Position numbers and translations under genes: made by a program. A model generated the notes under the pieces. That model was not told where the DNA came from. It made no database searches and was given only the letters and a program-made list of their open reading frames with translations. From NCBI GenBank assembly GCA_947629225.1, contig CANRCY010000101.1, forward strand, positions 1-5,505: 5,505 nt of DNA, given 5' to 3'. This document shows positions 1 through 5,473 of the stretch, one piece after another. Each line of letters starts with the position of its first letter. Position 1 is the stretch's first letter. The DNA comes from an uncultured Clostridia bacterium (lineage in GTDB: Bacteria > Bacillota > Clostridia > Christensenellales > Borkfalkiaceae).

Positions 1-593
1 TTGGAAAGCTCGCGGCGAAGAAGGTCGGCTTCCGCATAAGAATACCCGCCCACGCGGTGCAAAAGGTGCAAAAGCTGTTCCTGATAGACAAGGTAGCCGT
101 TTGTGGGTTGAAGAATGTCTTTTACACGCTGCGCTTCGCCCTCCGCTGTCACGATTTCTTTCGGGCGCAGAATTCGCTTGGGGCGCACCCCCTTTTCGAT
201 CAAGAGCCGCAAAATATTCTCTTCGGTCGGCTCGACCGTTTCCTGCGGACGGGGGACAAGCGAAAGTTCCGCCTTGCTCTCTTTTAAGGGATTCAAAAAT
301 CGTTCAAAGGGCAAATCGTATTTGAGCGCGTCCACCTTCGTCACGCCCGCTTGATAGAGAAGATAGGAGCAATTTGCGGCTCCCCCGACGATAAATTCAC
401 CCGCCGAAATCAGATACCTTCCCCCGCGTTCGCCCGCAAGAGGAAAATAGCCCTTCTCCCTTGCCCTTTCGATCTCTTCGACTGCCGCCTTGATGCGCGC
501 GCTGTTTCCCGTGTCTTGTAGAACTTGCCACTCATATTCGAGCCGCTCCCGCTCCTTTGTTCCTGTTTCAAATTTCTCAATGAGATTTCTCAT
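1..593 (-). CDS. Compact DnaE-like protein, partial (DNA polymerase III alpha relative, apparently catalytically dead)
   Basis: The gene runs off the left edge; 197 residues are readable with no stop. Residues 73-102 (ANCSYLLYQAGVT, then LKYDLPFERFLNP) match the DnaE palm block that normally reads SLVAYxLGIT...DPLxYxLLFERFLNPER. Residues 165-196 (NGYLVYQEQLL, GGYSYAEADLLRREL) match the DnaE fingers block TYGIxVYQEQVM...AGYSxGxADLLRRAM. In true DnaE a PHP domain precedes the palm, PDxDxD aspartates follow NPER at once, and several hundred residues separate the two blocks. Here there is no PHP domain, the aspartate position reads KAELSLV, and only about 70 residues intervene. Polymerase activity is therefore unlikely; a DNA-binding or scaffold role is inference. 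Residues 1-50 are charged and probably helical. The ATG at 593 has an AAGGAGA site six bases upstream. It lies 50 bases after kptA with no terminator visible, so it is probably cotranscribed. The homology call is fairly sure; the function is unknown. Confidence 0.72.
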   Translation of the reverse strand, partial: MRNLIEKFETGTKERERLEYEWQVLQDTGNSARIKAAVEEIERAREKGYFPLAGERGGRYLISAGEFIVGGAANCSYLLYQAGVTKVDALKYDLPFERFLNPLKESKAELSLVPRPQETVEPTEENILRLLIEKGVRPKRILRPKEIVTAEGEAQRVKDILQPTNGYLVYQEQLLHLLHRVGGYSYAEADLLRRELS

Positions 594-597
594 GCTG

Positions 598-605
598 TTC
601 TCCTT
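598..605 (-). promoter_or_regulatory. Ribosome binding site of the DnaE-like gene
   Basis: On the minus strand AAGGAGAA lies just upstream of the ATG at 593, with about six bases from the core to the start codon. This strong Shine-Dalgarno site fixes the start and supports a separately translated gene rather than a decayed fragment of a longer dnaE. It contrasts with kptA just upstream, which has none. Confidence 0.75.
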
Positions 606-643
606 GCCGATAGAATACGCGTTTTCATGTCCCGAAAAGAGGG

Positions 644-1213
644 CTATGGGCGAATTTCCTCTTTTACATAGCGGAAGGGAACCTCTTCGGTCTGCCAAAC
701 GCCGTTTTCGGAGAGGAAGAACGTAAAGCCGTCCCGCGCCATCTGTGCGGCGTCGATCACGAGCACGACTGGAACGCCGTGGCGGGCGCCGACCTTTCGC
801 GCGGTCTCCGCATCCGTTGACAGATGGACGTAGTTGCGGGAACGTTTCAATATTCCTTTCTCGCGGATGGACGGCAGATATTTTTCCGCCGTGCCGTGAT
901 ATAAAATATCGGGCGGCGGAAGCTGCTTCATTTCAAGATCGACGGCGACCGAATGCCCTTGATTGGCGCGGATCATGGTGCGATCCTCGTTGAACGAATA
1001 TCTGCGCTTTGTATCGCGTTCCACGATCTTTACAAGGGTCTCGAAGTTCAGCTCTCTCCCCTTTGCGCAGACGCCCGCGATCAAATCGTCCACCTTCGCC
1101 CAACCGTGTTCATCGAGCGCGATCCCCGCCGCGGCAGGGTCATGCCGTAGGAGATAGCTTAGATATCTGCTCATCTTCTGCAAGTTTTCGGCTTGCCGTT
1201 CCTTCTCATTCAT
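644..1213 (-). CDS. kptA: RNA 2'-phosphotransferase (KptA/Tpt1 family)
   Basis: The 189-residue product matches the usual KptA length. Family enzymes remove an internal RNA 2'-phosphate by transferring it to NAD+, releasing nicotinamide and ADP-ribose 1'',2''-cyclic phosphate. In eukaryotes this completes tRNA splicing; the bacterial role is unsettled. The N-terminal RNA-binding lobe (about 10-95) carries YLLRHDP (20-26) and IRANQGHS (81-88). The C-terminal ADP-ribosyltransferase-like lobe carries YHGT (105-108), YVHLS (128-132), ARKVGARHG (138-146) and ENGVW (169-173). The conserved Arg-His-Arg-Arg set is present as R23, H24, R82 and R144, so the enzyme should be active. The ATG at 1213 is chosen because a consensus promoter ends only six bases before it. 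No Shine-Dalgarno site precedes it, suggesting a leaderless mRNA. Met14 is an alternative start but would remove residues at the family's normal N-terminus and also lacks a clear site. It is followed after 50 bases by the DnaE-like gene. Confidence 0.95.
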   Translation of the reverse strand: MNEKERQAENLQKMSRYLSYLLRHDPAAAGIALDEHGWAKVDDLIAGVCAKGRELNFETLVKIVERDTKRRYSFNEDRTMIRANQGHSVAVDLEMKQLPPPDILYHGTAEKYLPSIREKGILKRSRNYVHLSTDAETARKVGARHGVPVVLVIDAAQMARDGFTFFLSENGVWQTEEVPFRYVKEEIRP

Positions 1214-1219
1214 GTTTTG

Positions 1220-1248
1220 ATTATATCATACGCCGTGTTCGCTGTCAA
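1220..1248 (-). promoter_or_regulatory. Consensus sigma-A promoter of kptA
   Basis: On the minus strand TTGACA (1248-1243) and TATAAT (1225-1220) are separated by exactly 17 bases, so every consensus position and the spacing are ideal. The expected transcription start, about seven bases past the -10 box, falls on or next to the A of the kptA ATG at 1213. This implies a strong, probably constitutive promoter making a leaderless transcript. It starts 47 bases after the permease stop codon and uncouples kptA from the transporter operon. The start site is inferred from spacing only. Confidence 0.88.
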
Positions 1249-1295
1249 ACTTCATTTTGCCGACGCTCCAAACGCTCTGACCGCTTCGCAACAAC

Positions 1296-2579
1296 TTATT
1301 CCTCGGCGAATTTGATGACGTCTACGGGGCGCTTTTTCGCCTCGCGCAGGACGGGGAATAGGGCGGAGAGAAGGGAAACCGCGACGCACAGCACAAACAC
1401 GCCGATCAGCGCGAGCGGCTGATAGGCGACGATCGCAACGCTCATCTGAAAGACGGGTACGATCATCTGATTGCAAAGGGGCACGAGCCCTGCGGCGAGC
1501 GCCACGGCGAGCGCGCCCGAAAGAACTCCCAAAAATCCGCTTTCGATGAGGAAAATCTTCAAAACGTCTGCGCTTCTGCCCCCCAAGGCGCGCAAAATGC
1601 CGATCATCTGCCGCTTGCCGTCGATGGAGAGATTGATGAACTGGAAGATCATGAGCGCGGAGAACGCGGCAAGCACGCCGCCGACTGCGCCGAACGCGCC
1701 CGTGAGTTTCGCGATATGTTCGCGGAGCGCTGTAAACGGCTGAAACAATTCGCTTTTGTATTCGGGGTGCGAATCGAAAAAGTCGCGCACCTTTTCCCCC
1801 GTCGAAGCGGAGCCGTCCCCCGCAAAATAGCCGACGTCTGCGTTTTTTGCGAGCGTTTGATAGAAGTCGCCGCTCACAAACAGCGCGCCCGTGTACGGCT
1901 TTGCTCCCGCGCACGAACCGAGCGTGACCGAAAACCCCCCGTTCGTATTTGCATATTGCTTCGCATAGGTGCAAGCGTCGTTTTGATAGACCCCCGCGAT
2001 GACGACCGCGGTCGGCGACGAGAATCTGAGTTCGAGCTCTTGCCCGACGAGCTCCTCCGCGCTCTCGGCGAGCCCGCAAGCGAGCAAGCCGTTTGCAAAG
2101 CAGGACGGAATGAGGACTTCCCGCTCCGCAAGTCCGCCCTCTCCCGCGAGAAGTTCTATCCCCTCGGCAGAGAGGAGCTCTTCGTCGAAACAGGCGACTG
2201 CCCTCGTCTGCAAGGTCGCATGCACGTGGTGCTCGATGATGTAGGAGAACAATCCGTTTGCCTCTTCCTCCCCGCATTCGTAATACGCGTCTGCGGAAGA
2301 GACCGCGCCGCAGGGAAGCCCCCATTCGGAGGAGAGTTGCTTTACGGTATCGTAGGTCAACGTTTCGGTCGGATAGAGGGAAACGACGTCGCCGAATTGC
2401 GCATACGTTTGCACTTTTGCACGCCCTTCGTCGTAACAACCCACAAGTATGGCAAGCCCCGTCATGGCGAAGGCGACCGTCGCAAGAAGCACGGTAAAAC
2501 AAAACCGTACGGGTTTTTTGATGGAAAGCCCCATTTTGAGGGCTGCTTTCAGCGGCAATTTATGTTTTCTTTTTGTCAT
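1296..2579 (-). CDS. ABC transporter FtsX-family permease (second permease)
   Basis: This 427-residue membrane protein is the second permease of the operon. Four membrane segments can be placed: about 26-48, 293-318, 345-368 and 386-410. This is the MacB-like layout of one helix, a large extracellular domain (about 49-290) and three helices. GKRQMIGILRALGGRSADVLKI (starting at 321) is the FtsX-domain coupling motif, and ELLAGEGGLAEREVLIP (141-157) resembles the MacB-type ectodomain motif. The N-terminus (KHKLPLKAAL) closely resembles that of the neighbouring permease, suggesting duplication and a heterodimer. The start at 2579 is chosen because its ATGA overlaps the previous stop and a GGGGGAG site sits three bases upstream; the reading frame is open back to 2786, but that would bury 207 bases inside the other permease. 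The outward-facing part contains about seven cysteines, many for a Gram-positive protein. The substrate is unknown. Confidence 0.9.
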   Translation of the reverse strand: MTKRKHKLPLKAALKMGLSIKKPVRFCFTVLLATVAFAMTGLAILVGCYDEGRAKVQTYAQFGDVVSLYPTETLTYDTVKQLSSEWGLPCGAVSSADAYYECGEEEANGLFSYIIEHHVHATLQTRAVACFDEELLSAEGIELLAGEGGLAEREVLIPSCFANGLLACGLAESAEELVGQELELRFSSPTAVVIAGVYQNDACTYAKQYANTNGGFSVTLGSCAGAKPYTGALFVSGDFYQTLAKNADVGYFAGDGSASTGEKVRDFFDSHPEYKSELFQPFTALREHIAKLTGAFGAVGGVLAAFSALMIFQFINLSIDGKRQMIGILRALGGRSADVLKIFLIESGFLGVLSGALAVALAAGLVPLCNQMIVPVFQMSVAIVAYQPLALIGVFVLCVAVSLLSALFPVLREAKKRPVDVIKFAEE

Positions 2580-4462
2580 TTTCTCCCCCAAGTTTTCCCT
2601 TTGATCATCTCGACGCAGGAATACTTCAAAAATCTTTTTACGGACAGCGCGGCGCAGAGCAAGGGCAGCCCTACGCTCACGAGCAAGATGCACAAGATCT
2701 GCAAGATACCGAAGTCGAACAGCGGCACGCCCCGCACCGCAAGCCCCAAGGGATAAGCCCACCCCCAGCACAGCGCGGCGACGCACGCCGTTGCGAGCAC
2801 AAAGATCGCGAGCCCGAGCAACAAACTCTCCAACAAATAAATTTTGTAGACGTCCCGATCGCGCGCCCCGAGCGCTTTCATAATTCCCATCTGCTTGCGT
2901 TTCCTCTCCACCGAGGCAGAGATGAGGGTGAAGCAGAGAATTGCGCCGAAGATGGCGAAGAGCGCCCCGCCCGCCGAGCTGAACGTCTGCATGATACGGA
3001 AGCTCCCCGTGATGTTGGAGATCAAGCTCGTCAGTTCATGCTCTTCGGCGATCAAGATGAGGTCGGAAGGATACGGCGCTCCCACGTCGGTGGCGCGGTA
3101 CCGTTCGATGTTCTCCCCGTGGAGCGCAAGCACGCTTTTCACCGCCGTTCTGTCCGTCGGGCGGGGAGAGACGATCGCAAACGCCTCTCCTTTGGGATAA
3201 AAGATCTCCGTCCACGCCTTGCCCACAAAGAGGTTATGTTGTAAAAAGAGCTTGCGGTTGAGATAATCGACGTTTTCAAGATACCACTCTGCGTCGCACC
3301 CCGCGTCCACCACGCCCGAGATCGTCACCGTGTAGAACATGCCCTTGGGAACGCCGAAATTTTCGCTGTCGTATTTTCCGAACCGCTCCCCCGTTTGAAG
3401 GTTGCCGTATAGCGCAAGTTTCTTGCCGATCAAATCCTCCGCGCGCGTGACGCGGACGATTTTCCCCTCTTCGATCGCGGGGAACTCCTCCTCGTTCAAG
3501 ATCACGCCGTCGAACTCTTCGGGGTCGTACCACGGCTTATCGGGAAGGTTGTATTTTGGAGCGACCATCTCCCCCGCCGCGACGTCCTCATACAGATAGT
3601 AGCCCCTCGCCATGAACTCGTGAAGGAAGCAAGCGTCGATCGCGACCTCATCCGCCTGTTGCGGCATATGCCCCGCAAGGAGGGAAAAGCCGAACGCTCC
3701 AAGCAGTTCCTCGGGAAGATAGGCGAGATCTTGCCTCAGATTCGTGTCGTCATACGCCGAGACACGCGTCGCCACGCGGTGTTCGGAAAGGAGCGGTCCC
3801 TCTTCGTTGAAAAAATCGTAGTCGTATTTTCTCCGATACTCCGCCGAATAGGGCGTCCTCACCGCAAGAGCCTTCATTTGCCCGAAAAAACCGTCCTTTT
3901 GCGCTTCGTTCATTTGCGAAGTCCGCCCTTTCAACGAACGTATTTCTTCGTTATAAGAGTGCACCGAGGCGCGGCGGTCGTAATCGCCGTAAAAGAGGTT
4001 CCATTCGGAGAGCTCGCCCGAGGCGATCGGTCCCATATCGTAGCCCTTATCGGGAAAGTTGTACAAAGTATCCGAATTGTGCCCGTAGGCGATCGGAGCA
4101 TAGAGCTTGGCAAAGGAGAGCCCCGTCCGCGCGGAAATTTCGCCGATCTCTTCCCCGCTCAAAAATTCCCGCACCGTTTTCTGTCCGACAAAGGGAAATC
4201 CCTCGTTATCCAGAAACCCTTGCGAAAGCGCGCTGTCCTCGCTGAAATCGCCTTTGAGGAAGGTCAAGGTCGAAAGCGGCGAGGAGTTGAAAATTTTCAC
4301 CTGTTTGCCCGTGTAGTCGGCGATGAACATGGTCGAGGTAAACCCGAACGCCGTGGCGCAAACGGTGAGGAGAAGCACGGTGATCGCCGCACGGAGCCAA
4401 GTCCCTTTCAACGCGCTCAAAGCGAGCGTCCATGCCGTTTTGAAGGGAAGTTTATGCTTCAT
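2576..4462 (-). CDS. ABC transporter FtsX-family permease (first permease, large ectodomain)
   Basis: This 628-residue permease has helices at about 23-48, 495-518, 543-567 and 585-608, and an extracellular domain of nearly 450 residues between the first two. That is long for a MacB-type permease. ERKRKQMGIMKALGARDRDV (519-538) is the FtsX-domain motif that contacts the ATPase. FSLLAGHMPQQADEVAID (259-276) matches the ectodomain motif seen in MacB relatives and in the partner permease. Type VII (MacB-like) systems use ATP to drive periplasmic or extracellular movements and expel peptides, lipoproteins or drugs rather than pumping through the membrane. The ATG at 4462 lies inside the end of the ATPase gene (11-base overlap) with only a weak AAAGAAG site, so translation is probably coupled. 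Its stop overlaps the next ATG by four bases. The ectodomain is rich in acidic and aromatic residues. Substrate and ectodomain function are not recognisable. Confidence 0.9.
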   Translation of the reverse strand: MKHKLPFKTAWTLALSALKGTWLRAAITVLLLTVCATAFGFTSTMFIADYTGKQVKIFNSSPLSTLTFLKGDFSEDSALSQGFLDNEGFPFVGQKTVREFLSGEEIGEISARTGLSFAKLYAPIAYGHNSDTLYNFPDKGYDMGPIASGELSEWNLFYGDYDRRASVHSYNEEIRSLKGRTSQMNEAQKDGFFGQMKALAVRTPYSAEYRRKYDYDFFNEEGPLLSEHRVATRVSAYDDTNLRQDLAYLPEELLGAFGFSLLAGHMPQQADEVAIDACFLHEFMARGYYLYEDVAAGEMVAPKYNLPDKPWYDPEEFDGVILNEEEFPAIEEGKIVRVTRAEDLIGKKLALYGNLQTGERFGKYDSENFGVPKGMFYTVTISGVVDAGCDAEWYLENVDYLNRKLFLQHNLFVGKAWTEIFYPKGEAFAIVSPRPTDRTAVKSVLALHGENIERYRATDVGAPYPSDLILIAEEHELTSLISNITGSFRIMQTFSSAGGALFAIFGAILCFTLISASVERKRKQMGIMKALGARDRDVYKIYLLESLLLGLAIFVLATACVAALCWGWAYPLGLAVRGVPLFDFGILQILCILLVSVGLPLLCAALSVKRFLKYSCVEMIKGKTWGRK

Positions 4463-5129
4463 CGGCTTCTTTCGTGTCGGAGACTACCCTGCCGTCCGCA
4501 AGCTCGATGATGCGGTCGCCGAAGGTCTCCGCGAACTCTCTGTCGTGCGTGACGACGATGACGAGTTTCTTCTCGGAGAGCTCTTTGAGAAGGGTCAATA
4601 TGCTTTTGCCCGTCTCCTCGTCGAGCGCGCCCGTGGGCTCGTCGGCAAAGATGATCTGCGGGTCCTTCAAGAGGGCGCGGGCGATCGCCACCCGTTGCCG
4701 CTGTCCGCCCGAGAGTTCCATGGGCTTGCGCTTTGCCATGCCTTCGAGCCCCACGAGGGAGAGCATTTCCTCTACGTTTTCCGCCTTTCTCCCGATGAGT
4801 TCGAGCCCCAAGGCGACGTTCTCCTCCACCGTGAATTCGGGCAGAAGGTTGTACTCCTGAAAGACGAATCCGAGATATTCGCCGCGGTAGTTGTCGTAGT
4901 CGGCGGCTTTGAAGTTTTTCGACGAGACGCCGTTTAAGACAAGCTCCCCTTCGGTAGGCGTATCGAGCCCGCCCATGAGGTGCAAGAGCGTGCTCTTGCC
5001 CGAGCCGCTCTTGCCCAAGATGAACACGAGCCCGCGCTCGCCGAATTGAAGGTCGATTCCTTTGAGCGCTTCCACGGGTACTCCCTTTTTGGGATAGTAG
5101 GTCTTTTTGAGATTTTTCACTTCGAACAT
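4452..5129 (-). CDS. ABC transporter ATP-binding protein, MacB/LolD type
   Basis: This 225-residue cytoplasmic ATPase should power the two FtsX permeases encoded next. Every nucleotide-binding motif is intact: Walker A GKSGSGKST (39-47), Q-loop Q91, signature LSGGQRQRVAIARAL (139-153), Walker B IIFADEP (159-165), D-loop GALD (167-170) and the switch histidine H195 in THD. The length and the FADEPTGALD version of Walker B are typical of the LolD/MacB/BceA/FtsE group. The following permeases have four helices with large ectodomains, which favours MacB-like over ten-helix BceB-type systems. The ATG at 5129 has AAGGAG eight bases upstream. The gene is first in the operon, behind a palindromic candidate operator. 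Its last 11 bases overlap the next gene. Family assignment is secure; the substrate is unknown and no gene symbol is justified. Confidence 0.95.
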   Translation of the reverse strand: MFEVKNLKKTYYPKKGVPVEALKGIDLQFGERGLVFILGKSGSGKSTLLHLMGGLDTPTEGELVLNGVSSKNFKAADYDNYRGEYLGFVFQEYNLLPEFTVEENVALGLELIGRKAENVEEMLSLVGLEGMAKRKPMELSGGQRQRVAIARALLKDPQIIFADEPTGALDEETGKSILTLLKELSEKKLVIVVTHDREFAETFGDRIIELADGRVVSDTKEADEA

Positions 5130-5134
5130 AATGG

Positions 5135-5143
5135 TTTCTCCTT
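5135..5143 (-). promoter_or_regulatory. Ribosome binding site of the ABC ATPase gene
   Basis: AAGGAGAAA on the minus strand, with the AAGGAG core eight bases from the ATG at 5129. It confirms the start codon and that translation of the operon begins here; the two downstream permease genes overlap their predecessors and have weaker or very closely spaced sites. Confidence 0.75.
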
Positions 5144-5154
5144 GTTATTTTCCC

Positions 5155-5180
5155 CTGACCGAGCATGTTAGCACGGTCAG
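5155..5180 (-). promoter_or_regulatory. Palindrome, candidate operator or leader hairpin of the ABC operon
   Basis: A 26-base inverted repeat with arms CTGACCGNGC and GCNCGGTCAG around a six-base centre; nine of ten arm positions pair. It lies 26 bases upstream of the ATPase ATG and overlaps the start expected from the candidate -10 box at 5190-5185. This is a common position for the operator of a dimeric repressor such as a GntR, MarR or TetR-type protein. As RNA it could instead form a short stem just ahead of the ribosome binding site. It is not followed by a T-run, so a terminator is unlikely. No regulator gene is in the window. Confidence 0.55.
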
Positions 5181-5184
5181 CAAA

Positions 5185-5215
5185 TTTATACAACAGGTTT
5201 GGTGTGCGGTAGCAA
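5185..5215 (-). promoter_or_regulatory. Weak candidate promoter of the ABC operon
   Basis: On the minus strand TATAAA (5190-5185) is a five-of-six match to the -10 box and TTGCTA (5215-5210) a four-of-six match to the -35 box, but the 19-base spacer is longer than ideal. Transcription would begin near 5178, inside the palindrome. An alternative pairing of TTGTAT with TAACAT at 17 bases is weaker in sequence. A poor promoter next to a palindrome fits a regulated operon, but the call is tentative. Confidence 0.35.
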
Positions 5216-5314
5216 TGACGGCGCAACCTGCACGATGATAATTCTCAATTTGTCATTTCGACCGTAGCGAATGCAATGAGCGGCGCGTGGAGAAATCTCA
5301 ACCATATTAGGGCT

Positions 5315-5343
5315 CCCGAAAAAAGACGAAGTATTTTTTCGGG
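5315..5343. repeat. Perfect 10-bp hairpin inside the repeat element
   Basis: CCCGAAAAAA (5315-5324) and TTTTTTCGGG (5334-5343) are exact inverse complements around a nine-base loop. An outer GGCT (5311-5314) can pair with AGCC (5350-5353) across an asymmetric bulge and lengthen the stem. The T-run is inside the stem rather than after it, so it is not a standard intrinsic terminator; it is better read as the core structure of the repeat. Confidence 0.7.
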
Positions 5344-5369
5344 AAGAGGAGCCGCCGCCCTCAAACAGA

Positions 5370-5387
5370 GCTTTTCGCAAGAAAAGC
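5370..5387. repeat. 7-bp hairpin with GCAA tetraloop inside the repeat element
   Basis: GCTTTTC (5370-5376) and GAAAAGC (5381-5387) pair perfectly around GCAA, a GNRA-type loop if transcribed from the plus strand. On the minus strand the loop would be TTGC and no T-run follows, so it is not a convincing terminator for either direction. It belongs to the repeat element and may help its RNA or single-stranded DNA fold. Confidence 0.6.
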
Positions 5388-5473
5388 GTAAAAAACAGGC
5401 GTGCGGCGACGTGGTAGAGATGTCTCCACTTCGGTCGACATGACAGTTTGGGAATGGCGTTGCGCTCCTCTTG

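Larger units (their letters stand above)
5251..5445. repeat. MITE-like intergenic element with imperfect terminal inverted repeats
   Basis: The left arm (5251-5299) begins TGTCATTTCGACCGTAGCG and ends TGGAGAAATCTC. The right arm (5417-5445), read on the minus strand, begins TGTCATGTCGACCGAAG and ends TGGAGACATCTC. The arms agree apart from a few substitutions and about 18-20 extra bases in the left one. Between them lie two perfect hairpins and no credible gene. The arm sequence resembles short dispersed repeats common between genes in clostridial and other genomes, from memory rather than a search. No clear target-site duplication is visible: the flanks read AATT and GTTTG. It separates the ABC operon from whatever lies to the right. 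The reading frames crossing it are repeat translations. Confidence 0.7.

Noticed and set aside
57..354. Short plus-strand open frames at the left end
   Set aside because: They lie opposite the DnaE-like gene, overlap each other in all three frames and show no motif.
2432..2443. Lipobox-like LVGC at residues 45-48 of the second permease
   Set aside because: It fits a lipoprotein pattern, but cleavage would remove the first membrane helix that FtsX permeases keep, and the site is late for a signal peptide.
1252..2502. 416-residue minus-strand open frame within the second permease
   Set aside because: Very arginine- and cysteine-rich translation with no family motif; it is an alternate frame of the permease gene.
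1716..2756. 346-residue plus-strand open frame opposite the permeases
   Set aside because: Antisense shadow of GC-rich coding sequence; no ribosome binding site and no recognisable domain.
2580..2786. Longer version of the second permease starting at 2786
   Set aside because: The extra 69 residues are arginine-rich and come from reading the first permease gene out of frame. The ATG at 2579 has the ATGA overlap and a GGGGGAG site, and it matches the partner's N-terminal motif.
3620..4510. 296-residue plus-strand open frame opposite the first permease
   Set aside because: Antisense shadow; basic, low-complexity translation with no motif, while the minus frame is a clear FtsX permease.
5315..5343. 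Intrinsic terminator at the T-rich hairpin
   Set aside because: The T-run is part of the stem and is followed by CGGG, not by a free T-tract, on either strand.
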